A DNA stretch of 34,415 nt. It comes from a virus. Made by a program: the position numbers and the translations under genes. Below, in pieces: positions 6,358 to 15,940 of this stretch (positions are counted from its first letter, which is position 1; every line of letters starts with the position of its first letter). The notes under the pieces were generated by a model, which saw only the letters and a list, made by a program, of their open reading frames with translations, made no database searches and was not told the DNA's origin. The stretch covers positions 1 through 34,415 of the IMG/VR virus record IMGVR_UViG_3300028840_002438. One strand, written 5' to 3'.

Positions 6358-7338
6358 TTAGATCGCCTTATATCTGAGGTAGCCTGAAATCCCCTTGGTA
6401 TTTGCAGCCGTCCAGCCATCACCTCTGTAGTTGCTGTAGCACTCAACAGTTTTCGTGGCGGTGGCCACCTCAACAGCACCAGGGAATGTCAGTGCCGAGG
6501 TGTTATCGATAACGGCGGCGGCGTGGAACAGCAGCCCAACCCCATCGGTGGCGGCAGTGACAGGGAGCGTCATCTGCATGCTGGTGGCGGTTGAGGTGCC
6601 TTGTGCATAGTACCACACATCCACCATGGCACCCAGCTGTTGATAGTACCCGTATTCAGTGTGCCCTGCATCGAGCCCGGTGAACGCAGGAGTGAACGTC
6701 GTGTACTGAGTAGAGTAACAGTCCCCGGCAACGGCGACAGCTCCTCCAACATCCAATGATCCACCAATGGTGGCCGCAGTAGTCACCTGCAGGGAATCCA
6801 CAACGCCTGTCGCGGCCCCGGTGATTACGCCACCCACATCCAGAGTGGTTCCCATGGTGGCGGCTGTCGTCACCTGCAATGAATCCACTGTTGCTGAACC
6901 TGCAACAGCAACGGCTCCCCCGATATCGGCTGCACCGCCAATGGTGGCCGCAGTAGTTACCTGCAGTGAATCAACGACACCTGTCGCGGCACCGGTGATC
7001 ACCCCACCAACATCGAGGGTAGTCCCAATGGTGGCTGCAGTTGTCACCTGCAGAGAGTCCACCACGGCCGTGTTGGCTACTGACAGGGTTGACGACAGGG
7101 TGGTGGCCCCGGTGACACCCAGAGTCGATGCGAGGGTAACTGCACCCGTGACACCCAGAGTGGTTCCCACGGTAACCGCACCCGAGCAGGTGATCGAGTT
7201 GCACTCCAGATCGGCAACGTTGATGTCCTCAGTACCATTGCTCAGTCCATCAGTCACGTCGGTGAAGTTGGTGTTCACCTCGGTGGCATCAGCCGTGGAA
7301 CCATTGACAAATGTGTAGGTTACTGCTATGTAGGCCAT
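6358..7338 (-). CDS. Tail fibre-like protein with repeats, 326 aa
   Basis: The N-terminus (AYIAVTYTFVNGSTADATEVNTNF) is the kind found on phage fibres and baseplate proteins. The middle is built of beta-rich repeats: first short ones (VTGAVTLASTLG, VTGATTLSSTLS), then four longer units starting VDSLQVTTAATIG with about 29-30 residues each, in an ABAB pattern. These give thin trimeric fibre shafts in related proteins. The C-terminal 110 residues are a separate domain with many aromatics (HTEYGYYQQLGAMVDVWYYA), a likely receptor-binding or trimer-closing tip. It is Thr/Ser-rich, so it is also a possible glycosylation target. Function inferred from repeat architecture and position. Confidence 0.75.
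   Translation of the reverse strand: MAYIAVTYTFVNGSTADATEVNTNFTDVTDGLSNGTEDINVADLECNSITCSGAVTVGTTLGVTGAVTLASTLGVTGATTLSSTLSVANTAVVDSLQVTTAATIGTTLDVGGVITGAATGVVDSLQVTTAATIGGAADIGGAVAVAGSATVDSLQVTTAATMGTTLDVGGVITGAATGVVDSLQVTTAATIGGSLDVGGAVAVAGDCYSTQYTTFTPAFTGLDAGHTEYGYYQQLGAMVDVWYYAQGTSTATSMQMTLPVTAATDGVGLLFHAAAVIDNTSALTFPGAVEVATATKTVECYSNYRGDGWTAANTKGISGYLRYKAI
6770..7065 (-). repeat. In-gene direct repeats of the fibre shaft
   Basis: Four copies of a unit of about 87-90 bp encode the VDSLQVTTAATIG repeats. Copies 1 and 3 resemble each other most, as do 2 and 4, so the array looks like a duplication of a two-unit block. Such arrays change length by recombination and can alter fibre length. 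Confidence 0.85.
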
Positions 7339-7347
7339 TTCTTCTCC

Positions 7348-8958
7348 TTACGGCTCATATCCACCTGAATACCCGCCACCACCGCCTCCCCCAACACCAA
7401 GCAGCTTGCCCAGTAGCCAGAGTCCTCCGCCGGCACCACCATACCCTGCTACTCTGGGTGCCACAGCTTTGAACGTCGTTTTCGCAGCCTCTGTCTGCCA
7501 TAATGGCCGTGTAGCTTTGGCCATGAGGGCCTTAGCTTTCAGTGCCATGTCGGCATCCGCCATTTCTTCAATGATCTTCTGAGCCTTCCGAACACCCTCT
7601 ATGCTCTCTCCAACAGAAGTGACAACGGCACCCCCGGACACCTCACCACCGAGCCCCAATTTGGTGGTGGGAATGACTCCGGATCCCCTACTCATCTGCT
7701 CAGCAAGTTCCTTGGCCATCTCAACTTCACGGCGGGCCAGCACGTCAGCGTATGCCTTGTACACTTCCCGCTCAATTTTATTCTCGGCCAGCTCAGCGGC
7801 CATGAGGGCGTGGCCCCGCATCTCAAGCAGATTCCGCACTCCTGCATCTGGTGTGCGAGCAACCAGATCCTTGAGCTGGCCCTCAATTGTGGATCTCGCC
7901 TGCTTGTATCGTGCGTAATTGGCCGCTGACATACCCTTCTTCCGGACTGTCCTCTCTGCGATGTTCTCCTGAGCCCTCTTGAAAATGTCATCCACAGGAA
8001 TCGTGATGTCTCTGGGGAACATCATAGCAGTGCGTCCAACTCTGGCCTCCGAAATCTGATTCACTTGATCAGACAACTGAGTCAGATGCTTGGCAGTATT
8101 CGGGCCTGCAATCTGTTTGAGCCCCGCAAGTCCCATGTTCAGCACGGTGCCAATGACAAGCTCCTCCAGAGCCGCCGGTGTTCCGCCTTCTTCCATAGCC
8201 CCTGTCACGAATGGTATGTCGGCAATGGCGGCCTTCCCAAAGTCAGAGGCCAAGCGCCTCATCGGGCCAGACGTGGGGACAGTCCAGCTCGGTGCCGCAA
8301 AATCATCCGCACCTGCCATGAAGAACCGTGCTTCTTTGTTGGGTAGCTTCATCGCGGGCTTCCCAGGGCCTGCACCTGCCAACAGCTTCGTGAGAGCCAA
8401 GGATTGCGCCAACCGGCCGCCGAATCTACCCACCTGCTCACCTGTCTGTTCCTCGACAGAGGGCATGCCATGCTGAGCGTATCTGCGACGGAGATCCCGC
8501 TCGGACAGCCCGGCGAGTTCCTCCATGAGATCCATGGATGAAGGTGCCCCTGGGGTGCCGGCATAAGGCCGCTCTTTCAGCAGTGTCCTGCGGCGGATCT
8601 CCTCAAGTGGCAGTTCCCCGGCTTCCTGAATCTGCTTCTCACGGCCCTTACGGGTAGCATATGTCACACCAGGGATGGACTGAACGAGTCCACCAAGTGT
8701 GCCGGAGATGGTTTCACCGGGCTTCTCAGCAATTGCCCCGGGGTAATCGAGAATGGGATCAACCACTTCCTCGAGGAATTCCTCTTTGGTAGGGCCGAAA
8801 GTACCTGGGCCAGATTTGGGCTCGAATGCTGCACCCTGAATAGTTGATATCGGCTCACCCCCGAATCGGCTCGCCTTTTGCAGGGGAGTCTCGGGCTGCA
8901 TCACCGTAAGAGGTTGTGATTCCTCGATGGGGGTGCCGCCAAATCGTGAAGAAGCCAT
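7348..8958 (-). CDS. Probable internal virion/ejection protein, 536 aa
   Basis: The N-terminus carries two SRFGG-x-P-I motifs (SRFGGTPIEE and SRFGGEPIST), of a sort seen at the start of large internal proteins in podovirus-like genomes. Residues about 300-450 are mostly helical and charged (QARSTIEGQLKDLVAR and following). The C-terminus is Gly-rich with a hydrophobic stretch (GGLWLLGKLLGVGGGGGGGY) that could touch a membrane. No enzyme motif, including any recognisable lytic transglycosylase, was seen. Its stop region, size and neighbours suggest a protein ejected with DNA. The start ATG overlaps the previous stop by one base. Confidence 0.6.
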   Translation of the reverse strand: MASSRFGGTPIEESQPLTVMQPETPLQKASRFGGEPISTIQGAAFEPKSGPGTFGPTKEEFLEEVVDPILDYPGAIAEKPGETISGTLGGLVQSIPGVTYATRKGREKQIQEAGELPLEEIRRRTLLKERPYAGTPGAPSSMDLMEELAGLSERDLRRRYAQHGMPSVEEQTGEQVGRFGGRLAQSLALTKLLAGAGPGKPAMKLPNKEARFFMAGADDFAAPSWTVPTSGPMRRLASDFGKAAIADIPFVTGAMEEGGTPAALEELVIGTVLNMGLAGLKQIAGPNTAKHLTQLSDQVNQISEARVGRTAMMFPRDITIPVDDIFKRAQENIAERTVRKKGMSAANYARYKQARSTIEGQLKDLVARTPDAGVRNLLEMRGHALMAAELAENKIEREVYKAYADVLARREVEMAKELAEQMSRGSGVIPTTKLGLGGEVSGGAVVTSVGESIEGVRKAQKIIEEMADADMALKAKALMAKATRPLWQTEAAKTTFKAVAPRVAGYGGAGGGLWLLGKLLGVGGGGGGGYSGGYEP

Positions 8959-10637
8959 TACTTCCCACCCGGTTTCTTGAAGGTGCCAATCACGTTCCCG
9001 TTCTCATCCTGCTCGATGTACTCATCGCCGGGATCGAGCTTGTCGTAGTCCTCTTTCGTCTTCACCACCGGAAGCCCTGCATCTGGTGCTTCTTTGGGGG
9101 GTGATGCCTCGGGCAGCCCCTTCTTGATACGGGCCAGAATCTTATCGATCTGTGCTCTGTCATCCGGGGTGAGGTATGCCGCCCCCTCGCCGATGGTGTT
9201 GATCTGCAAGTTGATGGCAGAGTTGGGATCTTCCAACTCTTCATCCGAAGCAGCAGCCATTTTCCGCATGAGATCCGCGTCTGCCTGCACGGCCTTGATG
9301 AGGCCATAGGAGTTGGCCACGGACTGCTCGATCTTCGGCCAAGCGTACTCGTACTTGTCAATATCCGTGGGGAGTGTCCTGCGGATACGATCATAGATGG
9401 ATTTCACGACGCGGTTCTGGCCGGTGAGAATCCGGTTGAGGGCGATGGCGGTTTCGTCCACCTGGCCTTGGTAACGGGCCGTAGCTTCCCCACCCGGAGC
9501 CTGCAATGCGGCGGCCCCCTTCTTCAGCCCACCCATGACAAGGCCGGCACCTGTCTTCCCAAGCTGTAGCGACTTCTGGTGCCACAGGTTGGTGAACAGG
9601 TTCTCAACCTTGTTCAGGTTCGTCTTGGCCTCACGGGCGGCCTCCTCAGCCTCACGGACAGCCTTTGTCTTCGCGGCCTCCTTCTCACGCTCAACCTTGC
9701 GTGTCTCACCTTCCTGACGGTAGTATTCGGACGTGGCCGCACCAGCGCGGGCTTTGCCTACCCCAGAAGTGTAAGCCATGATTTGCTTGCGGGCCTGATC
9801 TGGGTTCGCTTGAGCCCACGCCAAAGAAGCCATACCGAATATATCGGTGAAATTCTTTTCCTCACCAGCGTTCAGGGGTACCTCGGTTGCTTCCTTGGCC
9901 TTCGCGTCAGCCGCTTCCTTCTTCATCCGGGCTGTCATGATAGGGCCAAACGCCTTCTCAGGATCCATGAGCTGGGCCAGCGCCCACTCCTCATCAGACA
10001 TCCACTCGGGCTTGCCCAGAGCGGTGAACGCTTCCATAATTTCACGCTCACGGCCGAATTCCTCGGCGGCTCGGGCTTCCTTTGCGGCGGCAATGTCAGC
10101 AGCCTGCTCGGCCTTCGTCTCAGCCAGCCCCAACTGACGCTGACGGGCTTCCTCGTCCTGCTGGGCCTTCAGCCTGGACGCAATATCGCCCTGACGCTGT
10201 TGGTAAGCCTGTTGGATGAGCGGGTACGCCTCAGACATGGCCTGTGTGGCCGCACTCGACTTACCCTTCGTGGCGATGGCCTCAGCAATGCCCACAAGCG
10301 GTGTCATAAGCGAAGAAATACCCATGAACGCCTCGGACACACGCCTGTCCCTGTCTGCCTGCTCCTGGGGCGTGAGTTCGCTGTACGGCTTTCTACGGGG
10401 CCGTCCGCTTACGGGATCAGGAACCTCCACGATCCCTGTCTGCTCTTCCTGAGCCATCTTCTCAAGCTGGCGCTTGTACTTGTCGGCAGCCGCAGGATCA
10501 GGAACACCCACAGGAGCCGCAGTCCCTGGCAGGCCAGCTCCTACGACAGGTGCATCCGGCTCAACCAGATCCGACAGCAGATCAACCCCGTTGTCCGTCC
10601 AAGGGGCCCCTATTGGGTTCACATCTGAATACGCCAT
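8958..10637 (-). CDS. Probable internal virion protein, coiled-coil rich, 559 aa
   Basis: After a Pro/Ala/Gly-rich start, residues about 150-400 are long Ala/Glu/Lys/Gln helices (LKAQQDEEARQRQLGLAETK and similar) expected to form coiled coils. The C-terminus ends in a short polar domain (DPGDEYIEQDENGNVIGTF). No catalytic motif was found. It abuts the next gene by one base at each side, within the run of four large genes at the end of the virion block, so a role in the ejected internal complex is likely but not proved. Confidence 0.6.
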   Translation of the reverse strand: MAYSDVNPIGAPWTDNGVDLLSDLVEPDAPVVGAGLPGTAAPVGVPDPAAADKYKRQLEKMAQEEQTGIVEVPDPVSGRPRRKPYSELTPQEQADRDRRVSEAFMGISSLMTPLVGIAEAIATKGKSSAATQAMSEAYPLIQQAYQQRQGDIASRLKAQQDEEARQRQLGLAETKAEQAADIAAAKEARAAEEFGREREIMEAFTALGKPEWMSDEEWALAQLMDPEKAFGPIMTARMKKEAADAKAKEATEVPLNAGEEKNFTDIFGMASLAWAQANPDQARKQIMAYTSGVGKARAGAATSEYYRQEGETRKVEREKEAAKTKAVREAEEAAREAKTNLNKVENLFTNLWHQKSLQLGKTGAGLVMGGLKKGAAALQAPGGEATARYQGQVDETAIALNRILTGQNRVVKSIYDRIRRTLPTDIDKYEYAWPKIEQSVANSYGLIKAVQADADLMRKMAAASDEELEDPNSAINLQINTIGEGAAYLTPDDRAQIDKILARIKKGLPEASPPKEAPDAGLPVVKTKEDYDKLDPGDEYIEQDENGNVIGTFKKPGGK

Positions 10638-11204
10638 TTATGCACTCCCGTACAGTCGTTCGTAGTACCGCTCCGGTGAGTACCGGTTCGTCACGCTGGG
10701 TGTGGATGTCGGCTGAGCAGTTGTCGAGGGCGGCGTGTAGGATGCCAGCCGAACGTCTGAGGCAGTCGGTGTCTGGTAGTTGATGTCCGTAGTCGGCGTG
10801 GCGGTGCTACTGGTGGTGGCTGTTGTGCTGCCACCCAGCGATTCCAACCCTCCCAGAGCCTGTGCCCCCAGCCCGATGTAGTTGGCAATGTTTTTGTTCC
10901 TCTGTGCCTCCTCGAGATCCTGTTCCAGATCGGACATATCAGGCTTCTCGGGCTGATCCTGCAGCCACGGTGAACGGAACGTCACGTTCCTGTCCGTCTG
11001 CAGGATACCCAGCATCTCATTGCGTCTCTGTGCGGTTTCCTGACGCTTCTGATTCAGCTCTGCAATGCGTTGCTGCTCCCGCTCGTAGGCCTCTTGCTTC
11101 TTCTTGGCTCTCTTGGCCACGTCTTCCTCTTCGGAAGACGCAATGGCCCCATACACGCTGGATGCGAGTGAGGCGAGTGTGATCAGTGCTCCAAGTGCGC
11201 TCAT
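10638..11204 (-). CDS. T7 gp14-like internal virion protein candidate, 188 aa
   Basis: The hydrophobic N-terminus SALGALITLASLASSVYGAI is followed by a strongly charged coiled coil (EYEREQQRIAELNQKRQ-type, about residues 35-70) and a Thr/Ser/Pro-rich tail. This hydrophobic helix plus coiled coil, in a gene of about 190 codons before two large helical proteins, recalls T7 gp14, the first protein ejected into the outer membrane. Similarity is in layout, not in a motif that can be named. Confidence 0.55.
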   Translation of the reverse strand: MSALGALITLASLASSVYGAIASSEEEDVAKRAKKKQEAYEREQQRIAELNQKRQETAQRRNEMLGILQTDRNVTFRSPWLQDQPEKPDMSDLEQDLEEAQRNKNIANYIGLGAQALGGLESLGGSTTATTSSTATPTTDINYQTPTASDVRLASYTPPSTTAQPTSTPSVTNRYSPERYYERLYGSA

Positions 11205-11208
11205 TTGC

Positions 11209-13926
11209 TCAGTCCCATGTCTGGTAACGGCCCGTACCTATGCTCCACCCCATCTGCACAGTAGGATCTCCGAGCCAGTACGCTGTGATTCCAGGTGCCG
11301 GGGATCCATCCGCGTTGATAGAACGCTGGATGATCCAGGGCGATCCACCGATGTTCACTGTACTCCCTGTGTATGCTGCCAACCCCTCATTGTCGCCCCG
11401 GGCGGCCAGCTCATCAAGCCTGTCGAGATCGATGATCGAGCAGTCCAGCGCGGATATCTCGTTACGGGCCATGTAGATGGAGTGCAGGATATCCTCGGGC
11501 CACTCATTGAGAACATCCGCATTTGGCCCGTGGTACGTCTTGCCTGAATCAGTGAAGTACCCCTGATCCGGGTACGGCCTCACGTCCCAGGTGTCCAATT
11601 TGTACTGACACGACTCAACCATGGTGCGTTCATCGAAAATGTCGTTGCTCTGCAGAGGCAAAGACGACACGTCGAAGATCCAGTTCATGGCCTCATCACT
11701 CCCATACTGATACTGAGGAGTGATGTTGCGATACAACTGCTCACCTGTCAGGATGCCGCCACGAGAGATGTCCTCAGGCCCATACCACAGGACACCTGCC
11801 CCTGTGGCCCCATAGGTGCCGTCTTCGTTCGGCTGGAACTGCTGATTCTGCTTGGGCCCACCTTGGCCTGGCCAGAATATCTGGCCCTTCCCTGAGATGA
11901 CTTCCTGGTTCTCTGGATGCCACGGATCAGGCACCCACACACCAGCGTTGGGCCGTACCGTCTCAGCCTCGAAGCCAGGAGGCGGCTCATCGCCGGCATT
12001 GGGGTTGGGGGCACCGAAATCGTAGTCCAGTGGGTTCACCGGGGCCGGCCAGAAGTAGCGGTTTCCGTGAACACTGCTGAGCTTCCACGGATCATAGGCA
12101 CTCCGCTGCCAGTACCCGTCTGCATACCCGCTGGGAGGGGGTGCTGTGATCTGATTGTTCAGCCACCCTGTCTCAGGATCATCCCTGTCACCGGTGAATG
12201 ACATGTTGGGTGTCCACACGTTGTTCCCATTCACATCCACAGTCAGGACACCCGGACTCGGGGCCGTTACGGCAACCGGAGTGAAACTCGGGCCAGATAC
12301 CACCTCCTGCCCGGTTTGGTTCGTCGTAACCGGGGCAGGGCCGGTGACTGTCACAGGATCTCCTGTGTCACCATCAACCCACTGCCCTGAATCCTGATCC
12401 CAGACTGCATTCTGGGTAATTTGTCCGGTGGCAGTCATCCCATAGACAGGGCCTGCAAACGGGATCCCCTCACCAAAGGGGAATTCCGTGAACAGGGTGT
12501 CGGTTTCAACCAGCGGGCTTGAGAACAGGTTGGCGGCGTCCTGATACACCATGTTCAGCGATGATGTGAACGCAGGGCCAGACAAGTTCCCGAGGTTGGC
12601 GATGCGTGCGGCCATATAATCCATCCGGAGGCCCAGATTGGCGTCGAACACCTCTTGAGCGAGCCCTGCAGCCCCGTCCAGATAGCTGTAATAGGCCATC
12701 GGATCTTGCGATGCCAGCAGTGCCAACTGATCCTCAGGAATCTGCAGCCCACCCAGCCCCATGTTGTAGTAGGACTGCGCCCTGGCTTTGATGAGATCCG
12801 TTTCCCGTGACAGGACAGTCTCATAGCCCATCTGAATCATGTTCAGGGTGGCACCCAAAGACTCAAGTGTCATGTCAGCCCAGCTGCGGTACTGCTGCAA
12901 CCGTTCGGCAGAGGCCAAATCGGCCTGGTTCATGTTGATGCGGGCGAGGATCTCGTCCCTGTCCACGCCGGTGGCCGCAGCAAGCTGGGTGTAGTCGAAG
13001 GCGATCTGGTTCCGCAGCTCATCAACCTTGACGGCCAGCTCATCATAGCTCAGGCTCCGGTTGGCGTCATTCTGGACAGCCTGCCAGACGCGGTTCCGCT
13101 CTTCATTCGTCCACCCCTGCTCCTCAGCCCAGACATCGAAATCGTACTGATTGTCGAACTCCCGAGCCTGCTCAGCAAGCCCCCGTTCGTCCTGATTCAG
13201 CTTCGCATAGCTCAATTCAGCTGTAAATGCCTGCTCGCCGAGACGCTCCTCACGCTGCCACCGCTGGCCCTGAATGGTGCCGGCAATCTCCTGCTTGGCG
13301 GCCAGCTCAGCCATATTGACTTCATTCGTCTGAGCAGCCTTGTTGATCATGATGTTGCGGACAAGCTCATTCCGCATCTTCACGGCAGCCGGCCCGGTAA
13401 TCCCCTGCTGGGCCAAGTAGGCATCCAGCTCCTCGAGCTGGGCCTGCATTTCCGCATTGGAGGCTGCATCGATAGTCTGGCGCTGCAGATCATACTGTGA
13501 GCGGCCGGCGGCATCTCTGGGAATGTAGGCATCAACGTCGATGGGGCCTGTTGTGGGCTCGCCATATTGACGTGAGAGGTAGTCTGCATAGGGGCCCTGG
13601 GCGACGATGGCCGTGTCATATGCACCATAGCCTACCCCACCCCCGGTGAACGTCTGGAACTCAGGAGCCCCAGTGAGCGGTGCCCCGGCTGTGGTTGTCT
13701 GTCCCACAGGGGACGTTACCACCACAGCACCGGCAGTCATGGCCGAGGGGACGAACCCTGTCAGCGTGTATGCCGTGGGGGCCGTGGTGACAAGTCCGGG
13801 GGCATCACCGAACCCAGGGGTTCCTGGAACGCCTCCGGCCCCTGAGACGTACGTGCCTGCCGTGACAGGGGCTGTCACCGTGACAGGGACAGGGTTGATA
13901 GTCGGGCCTGCTACTGTGATCGCCAT
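11209..13926 (-). CDS. Large virion protein of unknown role, 905 aa
   Basis: Three regions are visible. Residues 1-130 are Thr/Val/Gly/Pro-rich beta-type repeats (PVTVTAPVTAGTYV). Residues about 140-440 are helical and Gln/Glu/Ala-rich (EMQAQLEELDAYLAQQG). Residues 480-905 are rich in Trp, Pro, Gly and Asn (several WVPDPW- and WPAPV-like stretches), suggesting folded beta modules. There is no signal peptide or recognisable enzyme motif. It sits between the tail hub-like gene and the internal proteins, so it may be a tail needle, adhesin or ejected protein. Confidence 0.6.
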   Translation of the reverse strand: MAITVAGPTINPVPVTVTAPVTAGTYVSGAGGVPGTPGFGDAPGLVTTAPTAYTLTGFVPSAMTAGAVVVTSPVGQTTTAGAPLTGAPEFQTFTGGGVGYGAYDTAIVAQGPYADYLSRQYGEPTTGPIDVDAYIPRDAAGRSQYDLQRQTIDAASNAEMQAQLEELDAYLAQQGITGPAAVKMRNELVRNIMINKAAQTNEVNMAELAAKQEIAGTIQGQRWQREERLGEQAFTAELSYAKLNQDERGLAEQAREFDNQYDFDVWAEEQGWTNEERNRVWQAVQNDANRSLSYDELAVKVDELRNQIAFDYTQLAAATGVDRDEILARINMNQADLASAERLQQYRSWADMTLESLGATLNMIQMGYETVLSRETDLIKARAQSYYNMGLGGLQIPEDQLALLASQDPMAYYSYLDGAAGLAQEVFDANLGLRMDYMAARIANLGNLSGPAFTSSLNMVYQDAANLFSSPLVETDTLFTEFPFGEGIPFAGPVYGMTATGQITQNAVWDQDSGQWVDGDTGDPVTVTGPAPVTTNQTGQEVVSGPSFTPVAVTAPSPGVLTVDVNGNNVWTPNMSFTGDRDDPETGWLNNQITAPPPSGYADGYWQRSAYDPWKLSSVHGNRYFWPAPVNPLDYDFGAPNPNAGDEPPPGFEAETVRPNAGVWVPDPWHPENQEVISGKGQIFWPGQGGPKQNQQFQPNEDGTYGATGAGVLWYGPEDISRGGILTGEQLYRNITPQYQYGSDEAMNWIFDVSSLPLQSNDIFDERTMVESCQYKLDTWDVRPYPDQGYFTDSGKTYHGPNADVLNEWPEDILHSIYMARNEISALDCSIIDLDRLDELAARGDNEGLAAYTGSTVNIGGSPWIIQRSINADGSPAPGITAYWLGDPTVQMGWSIGTGRYQTWD

Positions 13927-15864
13927 TTATGCTCCCCGTCTGCTACGGAGGTTGTATGTCAACTCAATGGAATGGGCCTTCCAGTACTGATCGGCCGTAT
14001 TCGTGGCGAACTGGAACTGGATGGTTTTCCCTACAGCATTCCTGAGGATGATCCGGTACGTCCGACGCTCAAGGGCTGCACCCCACGTTCCTGATCCCCA
14101 AACAAGGGCACCCCAGAGCGCACCCCCTGGATTTAATGAGATCTGCTCAGTGGTGCCAGATTCATCGTACATGTCCACCCAGTACGTAACATCCATTGGC
14201 CAGTCACCGGGAGTGTCGACGGTGATGTAGGCATGCCTCCACACCTTCGTGTAGTCCCTGTGCTCAGGAATACCGGTAAATCGCACGGTTTTGAACTTGG
14301 AATCAATGGCTGAGCCGTCGAAATTGTAGCTGGTGCTGAGCAGTGAGTAGACTGTACCGCCTGTCACTCCCCCACCCACCAGATCACCACCGTATGTGGT
14401 GAAATTGTTCACCGCAGGCCCATCCTGGACGCTCCATACTCCTCCAGTGGGGCCTGCTTCGACGGATGAGGCCTGGATGTAGTCATAGATGTAGATCTTG
14501 TCATTCCCGGTGGAACTGGAACTCGAGGGGACTGCAACCCACACCTTATTGTCGAAATCGATGGCCGCAGCCTTATCGAGCAAGCTGTTCTTGAACGCCA
14601 GCACGTCTGGCTCGATATTATCGGACAGCGAGTCCACCAGATAGCGTCCAATCACCGAATCAGCCGGCCCCCGGGCGATATCTTCGCCTGAGAAGGCATA
14701 AATGCCTGATCGGGTGATGAACATCATCAGGTTCTCGAAGAACGCAAGTGCTTTGTCACTCTGGGTGCTGTAGGCGCTGGGGCTCTTCACCTGGTACCAG
14801 TTGTTGGGGTTGGATACCCCTGTGGAATCAGGCATGTAGAGCAGATAGATTGAACCAACCCCGTTGTCATCGTTCTTGTGGATCGCCAAAGAGTTTCCCA
14901 TGATCCGGATGCCTGAAATCGGGTATCCATCGCCTTTCCCGATGTCGATGGCGTTCCCGGTGCCGAAAATCTCAGGCTGATTGGCATCTGAGTAGTATAG
15001 CCTGTCGGGGTAATTGGGATCCCCAGCCATGAACAACCTTCCACGGTGGTACACCATGAACTTGCAGGCCTCAGGCTGGTTGTGATCCGTGTAGCCTGTG
15101 GTGGCCGGGATGGAAGCATCACCCACAACGTCCGTGTATGTCGTCTGGGCGGCTGAAAGGGCCGTTACCCGGTAGTATTCAGCAGTTGAGCCAGCAGTCG
15201 TCCGATACAGATACTTGGTGGAGACACCGGCACTCGCGGCGAACACAGGGATTCCTGTGATGTCGGCCTGGCCGCTGGTGATAGCCACCAGGGCCGTGGT
15301 GATGGGAGCATAGTTGCCCTCAACCCCGTTGGCGTTCAGCCCTGAAATGGCCCAGCGGTAGTTCCCCACCAGATCACCCAAGGCTCCCGAAACAGCCGAT
15401 GCAGAGCCTGATGTGGGCTCTGGCACCCCCACCTGCACGAAGTTGGATCCATCATACCGGTAGGGAGTCACCCAGCCGTTCGAGAAATAGGCTTCCTCCT
15501 CGACGGTGACGATCCGGACATCCTGGCCGGCAGTGAAGACAGACTGCGCTGAGGGGATTGTTGTGAACGTCTGTGTGTTCGTGGCGTAGGCTGTGCCTGA
15601 ACACACCGCCAGAAGCGTCTCTCCGCCTGTTGTGGGCTGGTAGAGGCCATGCAGTCCATCGATAGGGCCTGAGCCTATGGCGGCCGTGTTGAGGGTAGAA
15701 AAGCCCTTACAAGTGCCGACAGCTCCCCCGTCATCGAACGTCACGTTCAGGAGATCAGGGGACTGATTGGGCGGGACATCCAAGTCCACCCTTTTCGAGT
15801 TCAAGCCACCATCAAAAACAGGTACCCTATAGCTCGCTTTTGTGGTTGTCGGCATGAATGGCAC
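13927..15864 (-). CDS. Tail/stabilisation protein (P22 gp10-like class), 645 aa
   Basis: The protein starts with VPVFDGGLNSKRVDLDVPPN, a pattern (GGLN...D..P.Q.P.LLN) typical of the large beta-propeller tail hub or nozzle proteins of podoviruses. It goes on with many beta-strand motifs (VYHRGRLFMAG, RSGIYAFSGED). It follows the connector gene at 15941-16594, as gp10 follows gp4 in P22-like layouts. The start shown is a GTG; an in-frame ATG at 15855 is nearly as good. The 76 bases upstream hold no gene and no clear promoter. Confidence 0.65.
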   Translation of the reverse strand: MPFMPTTTKASYRVPVFDGGLNSKRVDLDVPPNQSPDLLNVTFDDGGAVGTCKGFSTLNTAAIGSGPIDGLHGLYQPTTGGETLLAVCSGTAYATNTQTFTTIPSAQSVFTAGQDVRIVTVEEEAYFSNGWVTPYRYDGSNFVQVGVPEPTSGSASAVSGALGDLVGNYRWAISGLNANGVEGNYAPITTALVAITSGQADITGIPVFAASAGVSTKYLYRTTAGSTAEYYRVTALSAAQTTYTDVVGDASIPATTGYTDHNQPEACKFMVYHRGRLFMAGDPNYPDRLYYSDANQPEIFGTGNAIDIGKGDGYPISGIRIMGNSLAIHKNDDNGVGSIYLLYMPDSTGVSNPNNWYQVKSPSAYSTQSDKALAFFENLMMFITRSGIYAFSGEDIARGPADSVIGRYLVDSLSDNIEPDVLAFKNSLLDKAAAIDFDNKVWVAVPSSSSSTGNDKIYIYDYIQASSVEAGPTGGVWSVQDGPAVNNFTTYGGDLVGGGVTGGTVYSLLSTSYNFDGSAIDSKFKTVRFTGIPEHRDYTKVWRHAYITVDTPGDWPMDVTYWVDMYDESGTTEQISLNPGGALWGALVWGSGTWGAALERRTYRIILRNAVGKTIQFQFATNTADQYWKAHSIELTYNLRSRRGA

Positions 15865-15940
15865 AGTGGTATACTCTCTTCTGTCAGGTGATCAGCCTGT
15901 GAGTTGAAACGACGGTGGGCTTAACACAAAACGTGTCGAT

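Noticed and set aside
6767-7318. Plus-strand open frame with regular repeats opposite the fibre gene
   Set aside because: The repeats are simply the complement of the fibre shaft repeats; no SD or neighbour on that strand.
9579-10628. Long plus-strand open frame (about 349 codons) opposite the coiled-coil gene
   Set aside because: Antisense to a gene with a good start, tight overlaps and sensible composition; the frame is Leu/Arg/His-rich without motif, as expected from the complement of Ala/Glu/Lys codons.
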